Source of the DNA: Dyella jiangningensis
GTDB taxonomy: Bacteria; Pseudomonadota; Gammaproteobacteria; Xanthomonadales; Rhodanobacteraceae
Length of the DNA stretch: 64,000 nucleotides
NCBI GenBank assembly: GCA_000632805.1
Contig: CP007444.1
Location: forward strand, 4,700,772 to 4,764,771
Reading direction: 5' to 3'
Both the position numbers and the translations under genes were made by a program. The notes below the pieces were generated by a model, which was given only the letters and a program-made list of their open reading frames with translations, searched no databases and was not told the origin of the DNA. Of this stretch, positions 39,903 to 48,856 are shown in pieces (positions within the stretch are counted from its first letter, which is position 1; the number at the start of each line of letters is the position of its first letter).

Positions 39903-40180
39903 TGGAGCCTTGGTAACAAAAGCAGTTCGACAATATAGCGAACAAGTCGGCCATTCCCGCTCGAACTGAAGCCCCTGTCGCTCCGGAACCACGTGGCTTG
40001 CATGACCCTGACGCAGCCCGCTCGACATTCGCCGCGCCAGCATGCGGAGGGCAGAACATAAAGCCATGCCCGGTCATGCGGGCAGCCTTGCAGCGGAGAG
40101 GTTGAGGTGCCGTCAACGTCCAGCGGGCGGACAAGGCCGGGTCGGCGAACAACGATCGCATCGGACGATACGGGTGCGGA

Positions 40181-40207
40181 AAAGAAAAAGGCCCCCTTGC
40201 GGGGGCC
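40181..40207 (-). terminator. Intrinsic terminator on minus strand
   Basis: The stem GGCCCCC/GGGGGCC with a TTGC loop is flanked on the plus strand by an A-rich run (40181-40189), which becomes a T-tract on the minus strand. It would end the transcript of the GST gene and the small gene at 40380. The rest of 39903-40379 shows no gene. Confidence 0.8.
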
Positions 40208-40379
40208 AGTGAGCCGGATCTAGGGGGGCGACCGGCCCAGGGTGTCAGACGTTCGTGGAAACGCTGACGGGCATACGTTGCCGCAGTCGACTGAGGCCTG
40301 ATGTAAGTAAACACCTACCCGAGAAGTAGGTCATTGGCCTGTCGCGTGTGGGTTCGCGCAGCCTTCACGCACAGGCCAT

Positions 40380-40571
40380 TCATTGGGTGCGTACGTCCCC
40401 GTCGCCAATGCCCAGGCAGAAGCGGAAGGGCCAGCGGAGGCGCTTCCTGTCGCTTGCCTGGCGGGATGGCGTGACGGCGCGCGAATCGGGCAGATCCTTC
40501 AAGCGGCGCAGCAGCTTGAGGTCGGTGACGTGGCCGTGCAGGAATAGCAGGTCGGTCCAGAGCGAACCCAT
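40380..40571 (-). CDS. Small hypothetical protein downstream of GST
   Basis: A 63-residue frame, MGSLWTDLLFLHGHVTDLKL followed by LRRLKDLPDSRA and a basic C-terminus. CGGAGA lies 7 bases upstream of the ATG, a good ribosome binding site, and the start is 30 bases after the GST stop, so it is probably the second gene of that operon. No family is recognised. The first 30 residues are plausible as a folded helix-rich unit; the C-terminal part may be unstructured. A minus-strand terminator lies about 175 bases downstream. Confidence 0.5.
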   Translation of the reverse strand: MGSLWTDLLFLHGHVTDLKLLRRLKDLPDSRAVTPSRQASDRKRLRWPFRFCLGIGDGDVRTQ

Positions 40572-40601
40572 GGCAATCTCCGGGCAAGAAGGGAAACCGC
40601 G

Positions 40602-41228
40602 TCAGTCCACGGTCTGGCCGGCGAACGTCGTCGCCAGCATCGAGGTGCGCTCGAGACACCGGCGATACCACGACGACAGGCGAGGGCGCCCCGGCTCGAA
40701 ATCCGGCAGGTCGCGAAAGGCCAGCCAATCCAGCGCGGTGGCGAGCGCGATCTGGCCAAGGTCGAAAGGTTCGCCGGTGGCGGTGTGCACCAATTCGCGT
40801 TCGAGGAAATCGTAGGTCGCCACCAGCTTCTCGATCTGCCCGTCGCGCATGGCGGGATAGCGCAGCGCTTCGGGCCGGCGCACGGTTTCATGGCGCACCG
40901 CGATGCCCGCATCGCACAGGCCTTGCGCCAGCGCCTGCAGGCGAAGCGCCAACAGCCGCGCTTTCGTCTCGCGCGGGATGAGGGGCTGCCGGTCGTGCAG
41001 GCCGTCGAGGTATTCGCAGATCACGTTGGAATCGAACAGCGCCGTGCCGTCAGCGAGCAGCAGCACCGGTACCTTGCCGAGCGGGTTGAGCCGAAACACC
41101 TCGTCGTTGCGCCAGGTCGGGCTGGTTTCGTGGTGCACGACGGTCAGGCGGTCGGCGAGGCCGGCCTCGCGGGCCATCACCAGCACCTTGCGGGCGTAGG
41201 GGGAGTGGGTCTGATAGAGGAGTTTCAT
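40602..41228 (-). CDS. Glutathione S-transferase family protein
   Basis: A 208-residue GST with the N-terminal thioredoxin-like domain (MKLLYQTHSPYARKVLVMAR, NPLGKVPVLLLADGTALFDS with the cis-Pro and the ES/DS glutathione contact) and a helical C-terminal domain (ATALDWLAFRDLPDFE). It belongs to the bacterial group with Ser in place of Tyr at the active site (THSPYARK). The substrate is unknown. It is divergent from the Lrp-type regulator at 41341, with 112 bases between, so that regulator may act here. GAGG lies near the ATG. Confidence 0.93.
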   Translation of the reverse strand: MKLLYQTHSPYARKVLVMAREAGLADRLTVVHHETSPTWRNDEVFRLNPLGKVPVLLLADGTALFDSNVICEYLDGLHDRQPLIPRETKARLLALRLQALAQGLCDAGIAVRHETVRRPEALRYPAMRDGQIEKLVATYDFLERELVHTATGEPFDLGQIALATALDWLAFRDLPDFEPGRPRLSSWYRRCLERTSMLATTFAGQTVD

Positions 41229-41340
41229 GCGTGCCAGCGTGGATGGGGTGCACGCATTCTCCCGAGTGTGTGTGCGGCCAAAGCGCGTAATAGGGGGAGA
41301 ATAGGTTGCCGGGCCGCATGTTTTGGCTATTCTCGGCGGC

Positions 41341-41811
41341 ATGCCGACCGACTACGAGCTTGACGATTTCGACCGCGAGATTCTCCGCCGGGTGCAGCGC
41401 GATGCCCGCGCCACCGGCGAGGAGATTGGAGCCCAGATCGGCCTGTCCGCCGCCGCGGTGCAACGGCGGATCAAACATCTGCGCCAGCAGGGCGTGATCA
41501 CCGCCGAAGTGGCGCTGGTGGATCCCGTGGCGGTAGGCCAGGCGATGACCTTCATCATCGGTGTGGAGCTGGAGCGCGAGCGCGTGGACATGCTCGACGC
41601 GTTCCGCCGCTCCGCGCGCGCCGACCCCAACGTGCAGCAGTGCTACTACGTCACCGGCGAATCGGACTTCATCCTGATCGTCACTGCGCGCGACATGGAC
41701 GATTTCGAGCAGTTCACGCGCCGCCTGCTGTTCGACAACGCGAACATCCGCCGCTTCACCACCAACGTGGTGATGGCGCGCGACAAGGTGGGTGGCGTCG
41801 TACCGGTCTGA
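41341..41811 (+). CDS. Lrp/AsnC family transcriptional regulator
   Basis: A 156-residue regulator: N-terminal helix-turn-helix in LDDFDREILRRVQRDARATG and IGLSAAAVQRRIKHLRQQGV, then an RAM ligand-binding domain (AMTFIIGVELERERVDMLDA, QCYYVTGESDFILIVTARDM). The layout and length fit feast/famine regulators that respond to amino acids as octamers. It is divergent from the GST gene. ATG 41341 begins the protein; an 18-base upstream extension in the same frame is not needed. Convergent with the aldo/keto reductase gene. Confidence 0.94.
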   Translation: MPTDYELDDFDREILRRVQRDARATGEEIGAQIGLSAAAVQRRIKHLRQQGVITAEVALVDPVAVGQAMTFIIGVELERERVDMLDAFRRSARADPNVQQCYYVTGESDFILIVTARDMDDFEQFTRRLLFDNANIRRFTTNVVMARDKVGGVVPV

Positions 41812-41850
41812 CGCACCGCGCGACCCGAGAGGCCGCGCGGTGCGGTCGAA

Positions 41851-42843
41851 TCAGACGTTGACCATGCGCATCATGGTGTCGACGTAGCGCGCACCGGCGG
41901 CGGCATCCGGCGGAAATACCGCATCGATGGCCTTCAGTTCGCCCTGGCTGAGCGTGACATCGAGCGCACCCAGGTTCTCGTCGAGGCGATCGCGACGCTT
42001 GGTGCCCGGGATCCCGATGGCATCCTGATCCTGTGCCAGCACCCAGGCCAGCGCGAGCTGCGCGGGCGTGCAGCCCTTCTCGGCGGCGATGGCTTTCACT
42101 TTCTCCACCAGCTCCAGGTTGCGCTGGAAGTTTTCGCCCTGGAAGCGCGGGCTCTGCCGGCGATAGTCGTCGGCGTCGAAGTCATCGGGGCTGGCGAACG
42201 CGCCGGTGAGGAAGCCGCGGCCCAGCGGCGAATACGCCACCAGGCTCACGCCCAGACGGCGGCAGGCCTCCAGCATGCCGTTCTCCTGCGGGTCGCGCGT
42301 CCACAGCGAGAACTCCACCTGCAACGCGGCGATCGGGTGGACCTTCACCGCACGTTCCAGCGTTGCCGCAGAGGCCTCGGAAAGGCCGAGGTGGCGTACC
42401 TTGCCGGCCTTCACGAGCTCGGCCATCGCGCCCACGGTTTCCTCGATCGGCACGTTCGGATCGACGCGGTGCTGGTAGTAGAGATCGATGTGATCGACGC
42501 CCAGGCGCTTGAGGCTGGCATCGCACGAGGCGCGCACGTACTCGGGGCTGCCGCTGACGCCGCGGCGGCTCGGATCGTTGGGGTCGCGCAGGATGCCGAA
42601 CTTGGTGGCGAGAAAGGCCTGGTCGCGGCGATCGCGGATCGCCTTGCCCACCAACACCTCGTTGGTGTGCGGGCCGTACACGTCGGCGGTGTCGAGCAGG
42701 TTAATGCCGCGCTCCAGCGCGTGGTGGATGGTGGCGATGGATTCGGCGTCGTCGCGCGAACCGTAGAAATCGCTCATGCCCATACAGCCGAGGCCGAGGG
42801 CGGAAACGGAAGGGCCGTGCTTGCCGAGCTGTCGCATGTGCAT
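41851..42843 (-). CDS. Aldo/keto reductase
   Basis: A 330-residue NADPH-dependent reductase. LGLGCMGMSDFYGSRDDAES and INLLDTADVYGPHTNEVLVG contain the catalytic Asp and Tyr, FLATKFGI the Lys, and DLYYQHRVDPNVPIEETVGA the His; IPGTKRRDRLDENLGAL is the cofactor region. It belongs to the YghZ/AKR13-like group common in bacteria, reducing various aldehydes. AAGGAA precedes the start at 42843. It is divergent from the LysR gene at 42993, which is the most likely regulator, with a palindromic site between them. Confidence 0.95.
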   Translation of the reverse strand: MHMRQLGKHGPSVSALGLGCMGMSDFYGSRDDAESIATIHHALERGINLLDTADVYGPHTNEVLVGKAIRDRRDQAFLATKFGILRDPNDPSRRGVSGSPEYVRASCDASLKRLGVDHIDLYYQHRVDPNVPIEETVGAMAELVKAGKVRHLGLSEASAATLERAVKVHPIAALQVEFSLWTRDPQENGMLEACRRLGVSLVAYSPLGRGFLTGAFASPDDFDADDYRRQSPRFQGENFQRNLELVEKVKAIAAEKGCTPAQLALAWVLAQDQDAIGIPGTKRRDRLDENLGALDVTLSQGELKAIDAVFPPDAAAGARYVDTMMRMVNV

Positions 42844-42929
42844 CGAGGAATTCCTTGGCGGGGAAGAAAGGCAGAGGCGCATTCTTCGGCATGACGGCTG
42901 GCGGATAAATGCTCAATAATCGCCATGTC

Positions 42930-42949
42930 TGTTGTCGAAATCATCAACA
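42930..42949. promoter_or_regulatory. Candidate LysR-type operator
   Basis: TGTTG (42930-42934) and CAACA (42945-42949) form a perfect inverted repeat around 10 bases in the 149-base region between the divergent aldo/keto reductase and LysR genes. The position and T-N-A-like symmetry fit a LysR-type regulator binding site. Confidence 0.5.
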
Positions 42950-42992
42950 ATAGACGCATCGGCACCGCCTGCCCGCCCGCCCGAGAGGCCCC

Positions 42993-43892
42993 ATGGACCG
43001 TCTGCAAGCCATGCGCGTGTTCACCCGCATCGTCGAACTGGGCAGCTTCACGCGCGCCGCCGACGACCTGAACCTGCCGCGCGCCACGCTTACCCACACC
43101 ATCAAGCGGCTGGAAGAGCACGTGGGCGCGCACCTGCTGCAACGGACCACGCGCCGTGTGCGGCCGACCCGCGATGGCGAGGTCTACTACAACCACTGCG
43201 TGCGCCTGCTGGCCGACCTCGACGCGGTCGAGGCGGATTTCCGCGAGGCGGCCGTGGTGCCCAAGGGCAAGCTGCGCATCGACCTGGCGGCCTCGCTGGC
43301 GCGCCAGGTGCTGGTGCCCGCACTGCCGGATTTCCTGGCGCGCTATCCGCAGATCGAGCTGGACATCGGCACCAGCGACCGCTTCATCGACCTCGTGCAG
43401 GAAGGCGTGGATTGCGTGCTGCGTGCGGGCGATCTTTCCGACTCCACCATGGTGGGCCGCCGCGTCGCGAGCATGTCGCAGGCCACCGTGGCGAGCGCGG
43501 ACTACGTGCGCCGCCACGGCCTGCCGCAAACGCTTGCGGACCTGCAGGACGGCCATGTCACGGTGAACTGGGCCTCGCCCACCACGCGCCGCCCGACGCC
43601 GCTGGAATTCATGGTGGGCCGGCGCATGCGCGAGCTGGTGCTGCCGGCGAGGGTCACGGTGAGCGGCACCGAGGCGTACCTCGCCTGTTGCGAGGCCGGT
43701 CTCGGCATCGCGCAGTTCCCGCGCTACCGCATCGGCGAGGCACTCGCCAACGGTTCACTGGTGGAACTGCTGCCATCGATGCCGCCACCGTCGTTTCCGG
43801 TGACGGTGCTGTACCAGTCGCAACGGCAATTGCCATTGCGACTGCGGGTATTCATCGACTGGGTGGCGGACGTGCTGGGTGATTTGCCGTGA
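42993..43892 (+). CDS. LysR family transcriptional regulator
   Basis: A 299-residue LysR protein: MDRLQAMRVFTRIVELGSFT, AADDLNLPRATLTHTIKRLE and LLQRTTRRVRPTRDGE form the winged helix, followed by an effector-binding domain (IDLVQEGVDCVLRAGDLSDS). This group of short LysR regulators typically controls a divergent aldo/keto reductase or dehydrogenase gene, which is the arrangement seen here. GAGAGG precedes the ATG. The 3' end is followed by a REP pair. Confidence 0.94.
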   Translation: MDRLQAMRVFTRIVELGSFTRAADDLNLPRATLTHTIKRLEEHVGAHLLQRTTRRVRPTRDGEVYYNHCVRLLADLDAVEADFREAAVVPKGKLRIDLAASLARQVLVPALPDFLARYPQIELDIGTSDRFIDLVQEGVDCVLRAGDLSDSTMVGRRVASMSQATVASADYVRRHGLPQTLADLQDGHVTVNWASPTTRRPTPLEFMVGRRMRELVLPARVTVSGTEAYLACCEAGLGIAQFPRYRIGEALANGSLVELLPSMPPPSFPVTVLYQSQRQLPLRLRVFIDWVADVLGDLP

Positions 43893-43922
43893 TGTTCCTC
43901 CGTTTCTATCTCGCTTATCCCT

Positions 43923-44045
43923 GTGGGAGCGCACCCTGTGCGCGACAAACCTACAAAGCGGAGAAGCCGAAGCACCTGGAGACACGACAATCGACTACAG
44001 CGGTGTCATCGCGTCGCCGCGGTCGCGCACAGGGTGCGCTCCCAC
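43923..44045. repeat. Inverted pair of REP palindromes (BIME-like)
   Basis: A forward unit beginning GTGGGAGCGC at 43923-43946 and a reverse-complement unit ending GCGCTCCCAC at 44022-44045 are identical over all 24 bases and separated by 75 bases. Each is internally palindromic (GCGCAC/GTGCGC). The pair lies between the convergent LysR and amidohydrolase genes, the usual position of such elements. Confidence 0.9.
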
Positions 44046-44069
44046 ATAGCGTGCGTGGGTTAGGCGCGC

Positions 44070-46106
44070 TTATTCAAACCATGCCGGCCGCTTGCTGATG
44101 CCGCCTTCGGAGCGCAGCGCCGTGGCGTCCATCAGCTTGCCGTCCATCATCACCACCTCGGTGTGGCGCAGGTCGCCGATGCGTTCGGCCGGATTGCCTT
44201 CGACCAGCACGAGGTCGGCAGCCTTTCCCACGGCGATGCTGCCGGTGCGCTGGTCTGCACCCACGAGGTGCGCGGTGTCGATGGTGGCGCTGGCCAGCGC
44301 TTCGGCGTTGGTGAAACCGGCCTGCACGTAGAGTTCCAGTTCGCGCACCAGCTCCATGCCGCTGCCATCGGTGCCCGCGACCACCGGCACGCCGGCCTTG
44401 TGCATGGCGCCGACCAGCGCCTGCAGCTTGGCGAAGCTGGCACGGTAATCGGCACGCGTGAGGTCCTTGGGCACGGTGAAGCCGCCCTGGCGGAAGCTGC
44501 GTTCCACCGCTGGCGGCAGCGCTCCGACATAGGGCGCATAAGCCGGCGAAAGATCGCCGTTCTCCGGCATGAACAGGCTCTCGGCCACCACCAGCGTGGG
44601 GTCGGAGGTGATCTTGCGCTCGGCCATGGTGGCGATCAGCGACTTCATCGGCTCCTTGGTGAGGTCCACGTCTTTGGCGTAGCGGCCCGGGCCTTCGAAG
44701 CGCGCCATACCGTTGGAGACTTTCACCACCGAGTCGGGCATGGCCTGCATCATCACGAAGTAGATGTGCGTGATTTCGTCGTAGCCGTCGTCGATCGCTT
44801 CCTTCGGCCGCATGCCGGCGGGCAGGTGGCCATGCACATGCAGGCCCAGCTTGTGCGCCTCGGCCGCCGTCGCCTTCACCCAGTCGGGATTGAACGTGCC
44901 GTAGAACTTGATCGCATCGAAGCCTTCGTCCTTCGCCTTGTGCACCAGCGCGATGGCCTCGGCCTGCGAAGTCGCCACATCGGCCACCTGCGCGGTGTTC
45001 GGACCCTTGCCGTCGATGAGCATCGAGGGATACACCTTCGGCCCCAGCAGCTCGCCCTTGGCCCGGCGCTGCGCGCGCGAGATGGTCTGCTCGTCGATGT
45101 TGCCCGGATCGCGCACCGAGGTGATGCCCAGCGACAGCAGCATCGGGCCGCTCGCGTCATCGGACACGTGCTGGTGCGAATCCCACAGGCCCGGCACCAA
45201 AGTCCTGCCCTTGCCGTCGATCACCTGGGCGCCGCCGGGCACCTTCACCGACGCCGCAGGGCCGACCTGCGCGATGTTGCCCTTGTCGACCACCACGGTC
45301 TGGTCGTCGACGAAGCGCGTGCCGTCGACAAAGGCACGCACGTGCGTGAACGCGACCGGGCCGGTCGGCGTCTTCAGCAGCTTGGGCACGATGGTCTTGG
45401 CGTGTTCGGCCAACGCGGTGGTCTGCGCCTTCTCCAGCTGTGCCTGGGCCGACTCGTAGCCTTCCGGCATCCACGACAACCCGTCGACGAAGGCGAAGAA
45501 CTTGCCCGACGCATCGACCCATACCGGCACCGGCGTGTTGCTGAGCCCGGTGACCGCATACGCCGTGACCTGCTTCTTCGCCGGACCTTCGCCCACCGTC
45601 GCGGTGGTGAGCGGTTCGGCGTGCGCCTGACCGCCGGGCAGCAGCGTCAGCGAGCGATTCGGTGATGCAAGCAGTTTCTCTATCAGGTCGGCATTGAGAT
45701 CCATCGGACCGCCGAACGCCACGTATTCGGCTGGGCCGCGATAGGGCGCGGAGCCCGCATCCACCGGACTCTTCCAGCGGGCGGTGGCGTCCTTGATCGA
45801 GAAGGTTTCGCCGGCATCACCGTTGGGCGTGCGGCCGCGGATCACCACGCGTTCGAGCATGCCGTCACGGCCGAGTGTGGTCGTGCTGTCCACTTCGGTG
45901 ACCATGCCGCGCAACAGCAGGCTGTCGCGCCCCATGCGGGTACCGTCCGCGGTGATCCATCGCGCGGACGTGCCGTGCTTGCCGGCGGTGGACATGATGG
46001 TGAAGCGCTGGGCGTTGGCTGGCGGCTTGGCGAGCGACTCGGTGGGTGTATCGGCGAGGCAGGGAAGGGCAAGGCAGAGGGCGAACACGACGAGCGGGGC
46101 ACGCAT
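44070..46106 (-). CDS. Secreted amidohydrolase family protein
   Basis: A 678-residue protein with a signal peptide (LVVFALCLALPCLA). After an N-terminal domain of about 250 residues with no clear family, the amidohydrolase part starts with VIDGKGRTLVPGLWDSHQHV, which holds the HxH metal pair, then FDAIKFYGTF (Lys), LGLHVHGHLPAG, ITHIYFVMM and VPVVAGTDGSG (Asp), and the closing GSIAVGKAADLVLVEGNPAE. Such secreted enzymes hydrolyse imidopeptides or dipeptides, but the substrate is unknown. It is convergent with the LysR gene across a REP pair. Confidence 0.9.
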   Translation of the reverse strand: MRAPLVVFALCLALPCLADTPTESLAKPPANAQRFTIMSTAGKHGTSARWITADGTRMGRDSLLLRGMVTEVDSTTTLGRDGMLERVVIRGRTPNGDAGETFSIKDATARWKSPVDAGSAPYRGPAEYVAFGGPMDLNADLIEKLLASPNRSLTLLPGGQAHAEPLTTATVGEGPAKKQVTAYAVTGLSNTPVPVWVDASGKFFAFVDGLSWMPEGYESAQAQLEKAQTTALAEHAKTIVPKLLKTPTGPVAFTHVRAFVDGTRFVDDQTVVVDKGNIAQVGPAASVKVPGGAQVIDGKGRTLVPGLWDSHQHVSDDASGPMLLSLGITSVRDPGNIDEQTISRAQRRAKGELLGPKVYPSMLIDGKGPNTAQVADVATSQAEAIALVHKAKDEGFDAIKFYGTFNPDWVKATAAEAHKLGLHVHGHLPAGMRPKEAIDDGYDEITHIYFVMMQAMPDSVVKVSNGMARFEGPGRYAKDVDLTKEPMKSLIATMAERKITSDPTLVVAESLFMPENGDLSPAYAPYVGALPPAVERSFRQGGFTVPKDLTRADYRASFAKLQALVGAMHKAGVPVVAGTDGSGMELVRELELYVQAGFTNAEALASATIDTAHLVGADQRTGSIAVGKAADLVLVEGNPAERIGDLRHTEVVMMDGKLMDATALRSEGGISKRPAWFE

Positions 46107-46329
46107 GGCAAACCTCCGTGGGTGGTCGCGCGGAGTATCACCGGCCCTTGGACGTCGCCATAGTGCCCGCGGGGGGTGCCGTATGGACTAGACTCAAGTC
46201 CCCGGGCCCTTGGCCGATAGCGTGAAAAGCGCGTCGTTTGCTCTCCCTGAACGACATCGCCCCGGCCCGGACGCTGGCATGCCTGCCGGCGTTGCCGCCG
46301 TACCTGCCTGACCGGAAGTAGCCACCTGC

Positions 46330-46698
46330 ATGAAGCCCCACAAGCCTCACTCCAAGGGACATCGCGTGGATTGGAACGATCCACGCCTGGCGGACCTGCT
46401 GCGCCGCTCGGAGAACTGGAAGCTGGACAACCGCGGCCAGTACGATCCCAAGGACGTGCAGATCCATCTCGGCTGGGCCGCCAATACAGCGCGCGATGCG
46501 GTGCTCGTCTGGGAGCGCGACCAGGTGATGATGCTGGAGACGCGGTTCCCGATCCCCGTGGGCGAACACGTGCGTGTGGATGAGCCGCGAGGCGAAACGA
46601 TGCGTACCGTCTGGGGCATCGTGGTGGAAGGACGCGAAGGTTTTCGCGTCGAAGACCGCGAAAACGGCGTCCACCTCTACTGGCTACATTTGCGCTGA
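46330..46698 (+). CDS. Conserved hypothetical protein
   Basis: A 122-residue soluble protein, MKPHKPHSKGHRVDWNDPRL onward, ending GVHLYWLHLR. The second half is probably beta-rich (DAVLVWERDQVMMLETRFPI, then RTVWGIVVEGREGFRVEDRE), loosely reminiscent of small beta-barrel domains, but no family can be named. The first 40 residues are charged and His/Lys-rich. Codon use is like the neighbours, which supports it as a real gene. It is flanked by the amidohydrolase gene and by the second composite repeat. The 223 bases upstream contain no other feature. Confidence 0.7.
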   Translation: MKPHKPHSKGHRVDWNDPRLADLLRRSENWKLDNRGQYDPKDVQIHLGWAANTARDAVLVWERDQVMMLETRFPIPVGEHVRVDEPRGETMRTVWGIVVEGREGFRVEDRENGVHLYWLHLR

Positions 46699-46723
46699 CA
46701 CGAAATCAGCGTGCTGCACCTGG

Positions 46724-46747
46724 GTAGGAGCGCACCCTGTGCGCGAT
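46724..46747 (+). repeat. REP palindrome, GTAG variant
   Basis: The unit starts GTAGGAGCGC and has the GCGCAC/GTGCGC palindrome, ending GCGAT. It takes the same position relative to composite copy B as the unit at 1237 does to copy A, about 90-100 bases upstream. Confidence 0.85.
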
Positions 46748-46835
46748 TGCCTTTTGCCGCGGGCTCAATGGTCATCGCTCCAGCGAAGGCCGGGCCCAAG
46801 GCGCCAGTTTTCCGGCTGCAGAGATGCAGCTAGAT

Positions 46836-47284
46836 GGCTCGCCTGCGGCGGGCTTCCGTCCTCCTGCCGGCGACGCGAAGCTAGTCCCGATGGGAAGGCC
46901 GGGTCACTTTCTCTTGCTTGCCCAAGAGAAAGTAACCAAAGAGAAAGGCACCCCGCGTGGCGCTGTCTGGGCTGCGCCCAGCCAGTCCGTGAGGGGCGGC
47001 TGGGCTTTTCGACCGGGCTCCTGCCCGGACGAAAAGTGCCCGCCATCCATGTCGGGCACCCCTTCGGGGCCTGATCATCCACCCCTCACCGCCACACAGG
47101 GGTTGTTTGCAGGCTCGTGCCGCTTCGCGGCACATCGCGTTGCGGAGACTGGAGGCATCGTTCGTTGTGGGAGCGCACCCAGTGCGCGACCGCGGACTGG
47201 CATGGTTGCCTCAGTGGGCAGTGGTCGCGATGGCGGGGAGAGGTACATCGCTGCGCTGCGGTCGCGCACTGGGTGCGCTCCTAC
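46836..47284 (+). repeat. Composite REP-flanked repeat element, copy B
   Basis: Homologous to 1341-1783 along nearly its full length: same GGCTCGCCTGC start, CACTTTCTCTTGCTTGCC and AGAAAGTAACCAAAGAGAA arms, GACGAAAAGTGCCCG part, GCGGCACATCGC segment and two terminal inverted REP units (47167-47190 forward, 47261-47284 reverse, both with a compensating loop change). The 24-base module is here inverted and shifted upstream (46872-46895), not between the arms as in copy A. No gene is visible in the 46699-47911 gap apart from repeats. Confidence 0.85.
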
Positions 47285-47334
47285 AGGGGTAGGTAGTAGG
47301 CCGCGCCCTCGCGAGTACCCACCCCTCACCCCAG

Positions 47335-47357
47335 CCCTCTCCCCGGGGCGGAGAGGG
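47335..47357. repeat. CTCTCCCC hairpin repeat
   Basis: CCCTCTCCCC and GGCGGAGAGGG form an imperfect hairpin of the same type as at 3548-3574 and 51201-51223. Confidence 0.6.
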
Positions 47358-47536
47358 AGAAAGTATGGTGCCTAGGGATTCCCTCGCGACACAACGAAGT
47401 TGCTTTAAGTCCTCTTCGCTATGACGCGTTGAGGTGTAGCGGCGCCGTGTGAGGTAGTAACGAGCGTATCCCGGCTGGCCTCAGTCGACCGACGCTTCTA
47501 TCCCACGTACTGCTATGAGCCTTGGCTCTGAGGCCA

Positions 47537-47713
47537 TTTTCTTTGGGTTACTTTTCTTTGACTCCGGGCTAGCGCCCTCCGCCCTTTGGGCCGGCTTCGC
47601 CGTTCGCACGCCAAGAGCGCGTGCGTGGGCCAGCAAAAGAAAAGTGACTCGAGCTTCCCACGGGACTAGCTGCGCGTCGTCCCACGGGACTAGCTACGCG
47701 TCGCCGGCAGGAG
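47537..47713 (-). repeat. Composite repeat, partial inverted copy C, with tandem modules
   Basis: Read on the minus strand this block matches the central part of copy B: the arms GGTTACTTTTCTTTG and CAAAAGAAAAGTGAC are present but hold a different, longer GC-rich insert, and the 24-base module (TCCCACGGGACTAGCT...) occurs twice in tandem at 47656-47679 and 47680-47703, followed by GCCGGCAGGAG as in copy B. No terminal REP pair is attached; a lone REP unit follows at 47818. Confidence 0.75.
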
Positions 47714-47817
47714 ATCGAAACGCCCGCCGCGCAGGCGGCATGCTCGCGGCGGCACAGCAATCGAAGGCCACACGCGCGCTAGCTTCACCTAAAACATGTA
47801 GCCCACCGCGAAAGGCT

Positions 47818-47841
47818 GTCGCGCACAGGGTGCGCCCCTAC
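47818..47841 (-). repeat. Solitary REP palindrome, degenerate
   Basis: A reverse-orientation REP unit beginning GTCGCGCACAGGGTGCGC and ending CCCCTAC, with one change in the tail. It lies 70 bases before the end of the convergent GST gene. Confidence 0.75.
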
Positions 47842-47911
47842 AAAAAAAGCAATAGCAGCGACGATTGCGGTGAAATGCTATGCGCGCCTGGGCAGAAGAA
47901 CCCAAGCATCT

Positions 47912-48664
47912 TCACGCAAACCGGGGCACACCCTTGCGAGGCGTGAGCGTGGCCATGGTATCCACCGTCAGTGGCGCACCCGCTGCGGCGAGCGCATCAC
48001 GATGTTGCGCGAACGGCACGCGCAATACAGCATCTTCCAGCTTCGCCAGCTTCTGCAACGACGGCAGGGACAGCACGCGCGCCACCAGCGCCGCCGTGCG
48101 CGGCCAGCGATCCGCATCGATCGCGTAGCGCACGAAGGACGCTGTACGGAAATACGAGGCAATGCTGATGTCGGCGATCGACAACGGTCCGAACAGGTAG
48201 CCGTCCGCCGGTGCCCAGCGTTCCAGGTAATCGAGGGTGGCGGGAATCTCCACCGCGCAGGCGTGAGTCACCAGCGCCTCGTCCGCTTCTTCCTGGAAAA
48301 AGTGGCGTCGGATCGCCTTCTGGTAGAACAGCTTCCCGATCAGTGCGCCGGCCAGGTGCGTATCGCAGTACTCCTCTATCCAGCGCGCCTTGGCGCGCTC
48401 GGCGATATCGGCGGGATAAAGCGAGGGCTGCGCCGAACGATCTTCCAGGTATTGGCAGATGACCGAGGAGTCGTTGAGCACCAGATCGCCATCGATCAGT
48501 ACCGGAATGCGCCGAAGCGGGCTGAGTTCGGTGAAGCGGTCGTCGCCGATGAAGGGCGTGATCGGATCGATCTCGTAGTCGAGGCCTTTCAGCTCCAGGC
48601 ACGCCAGCACCTTGCGGACGTACGGCGAAACGTAGTTGCCGATCAGGATCAGGCGTGGCGACAT
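47912..48664 (-). CDS. Glutathione S-transferase family protein
   Basis: A 250-residue GST. The N-terminal thioredoxin-like half has LILIGNYVSPYVRKVLACLE (active-site Ser), SPLRRIPVLIDGDLVLNDSS with the cis-Pro, and VICQYLED. The C-terminal helical half contains YLFGPLSIADISIASYFRTA, the conserved N-capping box. It differs clearly from the GST at 40602, so they are not recent duplicates. The substrate is unknown. It is divergent from the DPP IV-like peptidase gene at 48857, with 192 bases between. Confidence 0.93.
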   Translation of the reverse strand: MSPRLILIGNYVSPYVRKVLACLELKGLDYEIDPITPFIGDDRFTELSPLRRIPVLIDGDLVLNDSSVICQYLEDRSAQPSLYPADIAERAKARWIEEYCDTHLAGALIGKLFYQKAIRRHFFQEEADEALVTHACAVEIPATLDYLERWAPADGYLFGPLSIADISIASYFRTASFVRYAIDADRWPRTAALVARVLSLPSLQKLAKLEDAVLRVPFAQHRDALAAAGAPLTVDTMATLTPRKGVPRFA

Positions 48665-48856
48665 GGCGAACCTCCGGTGCGAGACTGGGAGGGTGGCCGC
48701 CCGGACGCTCCAGCGTCAAGGTTGCCTGCGAGCGCAAGTGCGAAGGGTCGTCCCCGGGACCAATGGCAGGGGTGCCTTCCGGATGGCGTCAGTAGGATGA
48801 AAGGTTGGACGTGCGGCTCGAGGCGGCGTCCTCCATAAGCAGACTGGGGAGTACGC

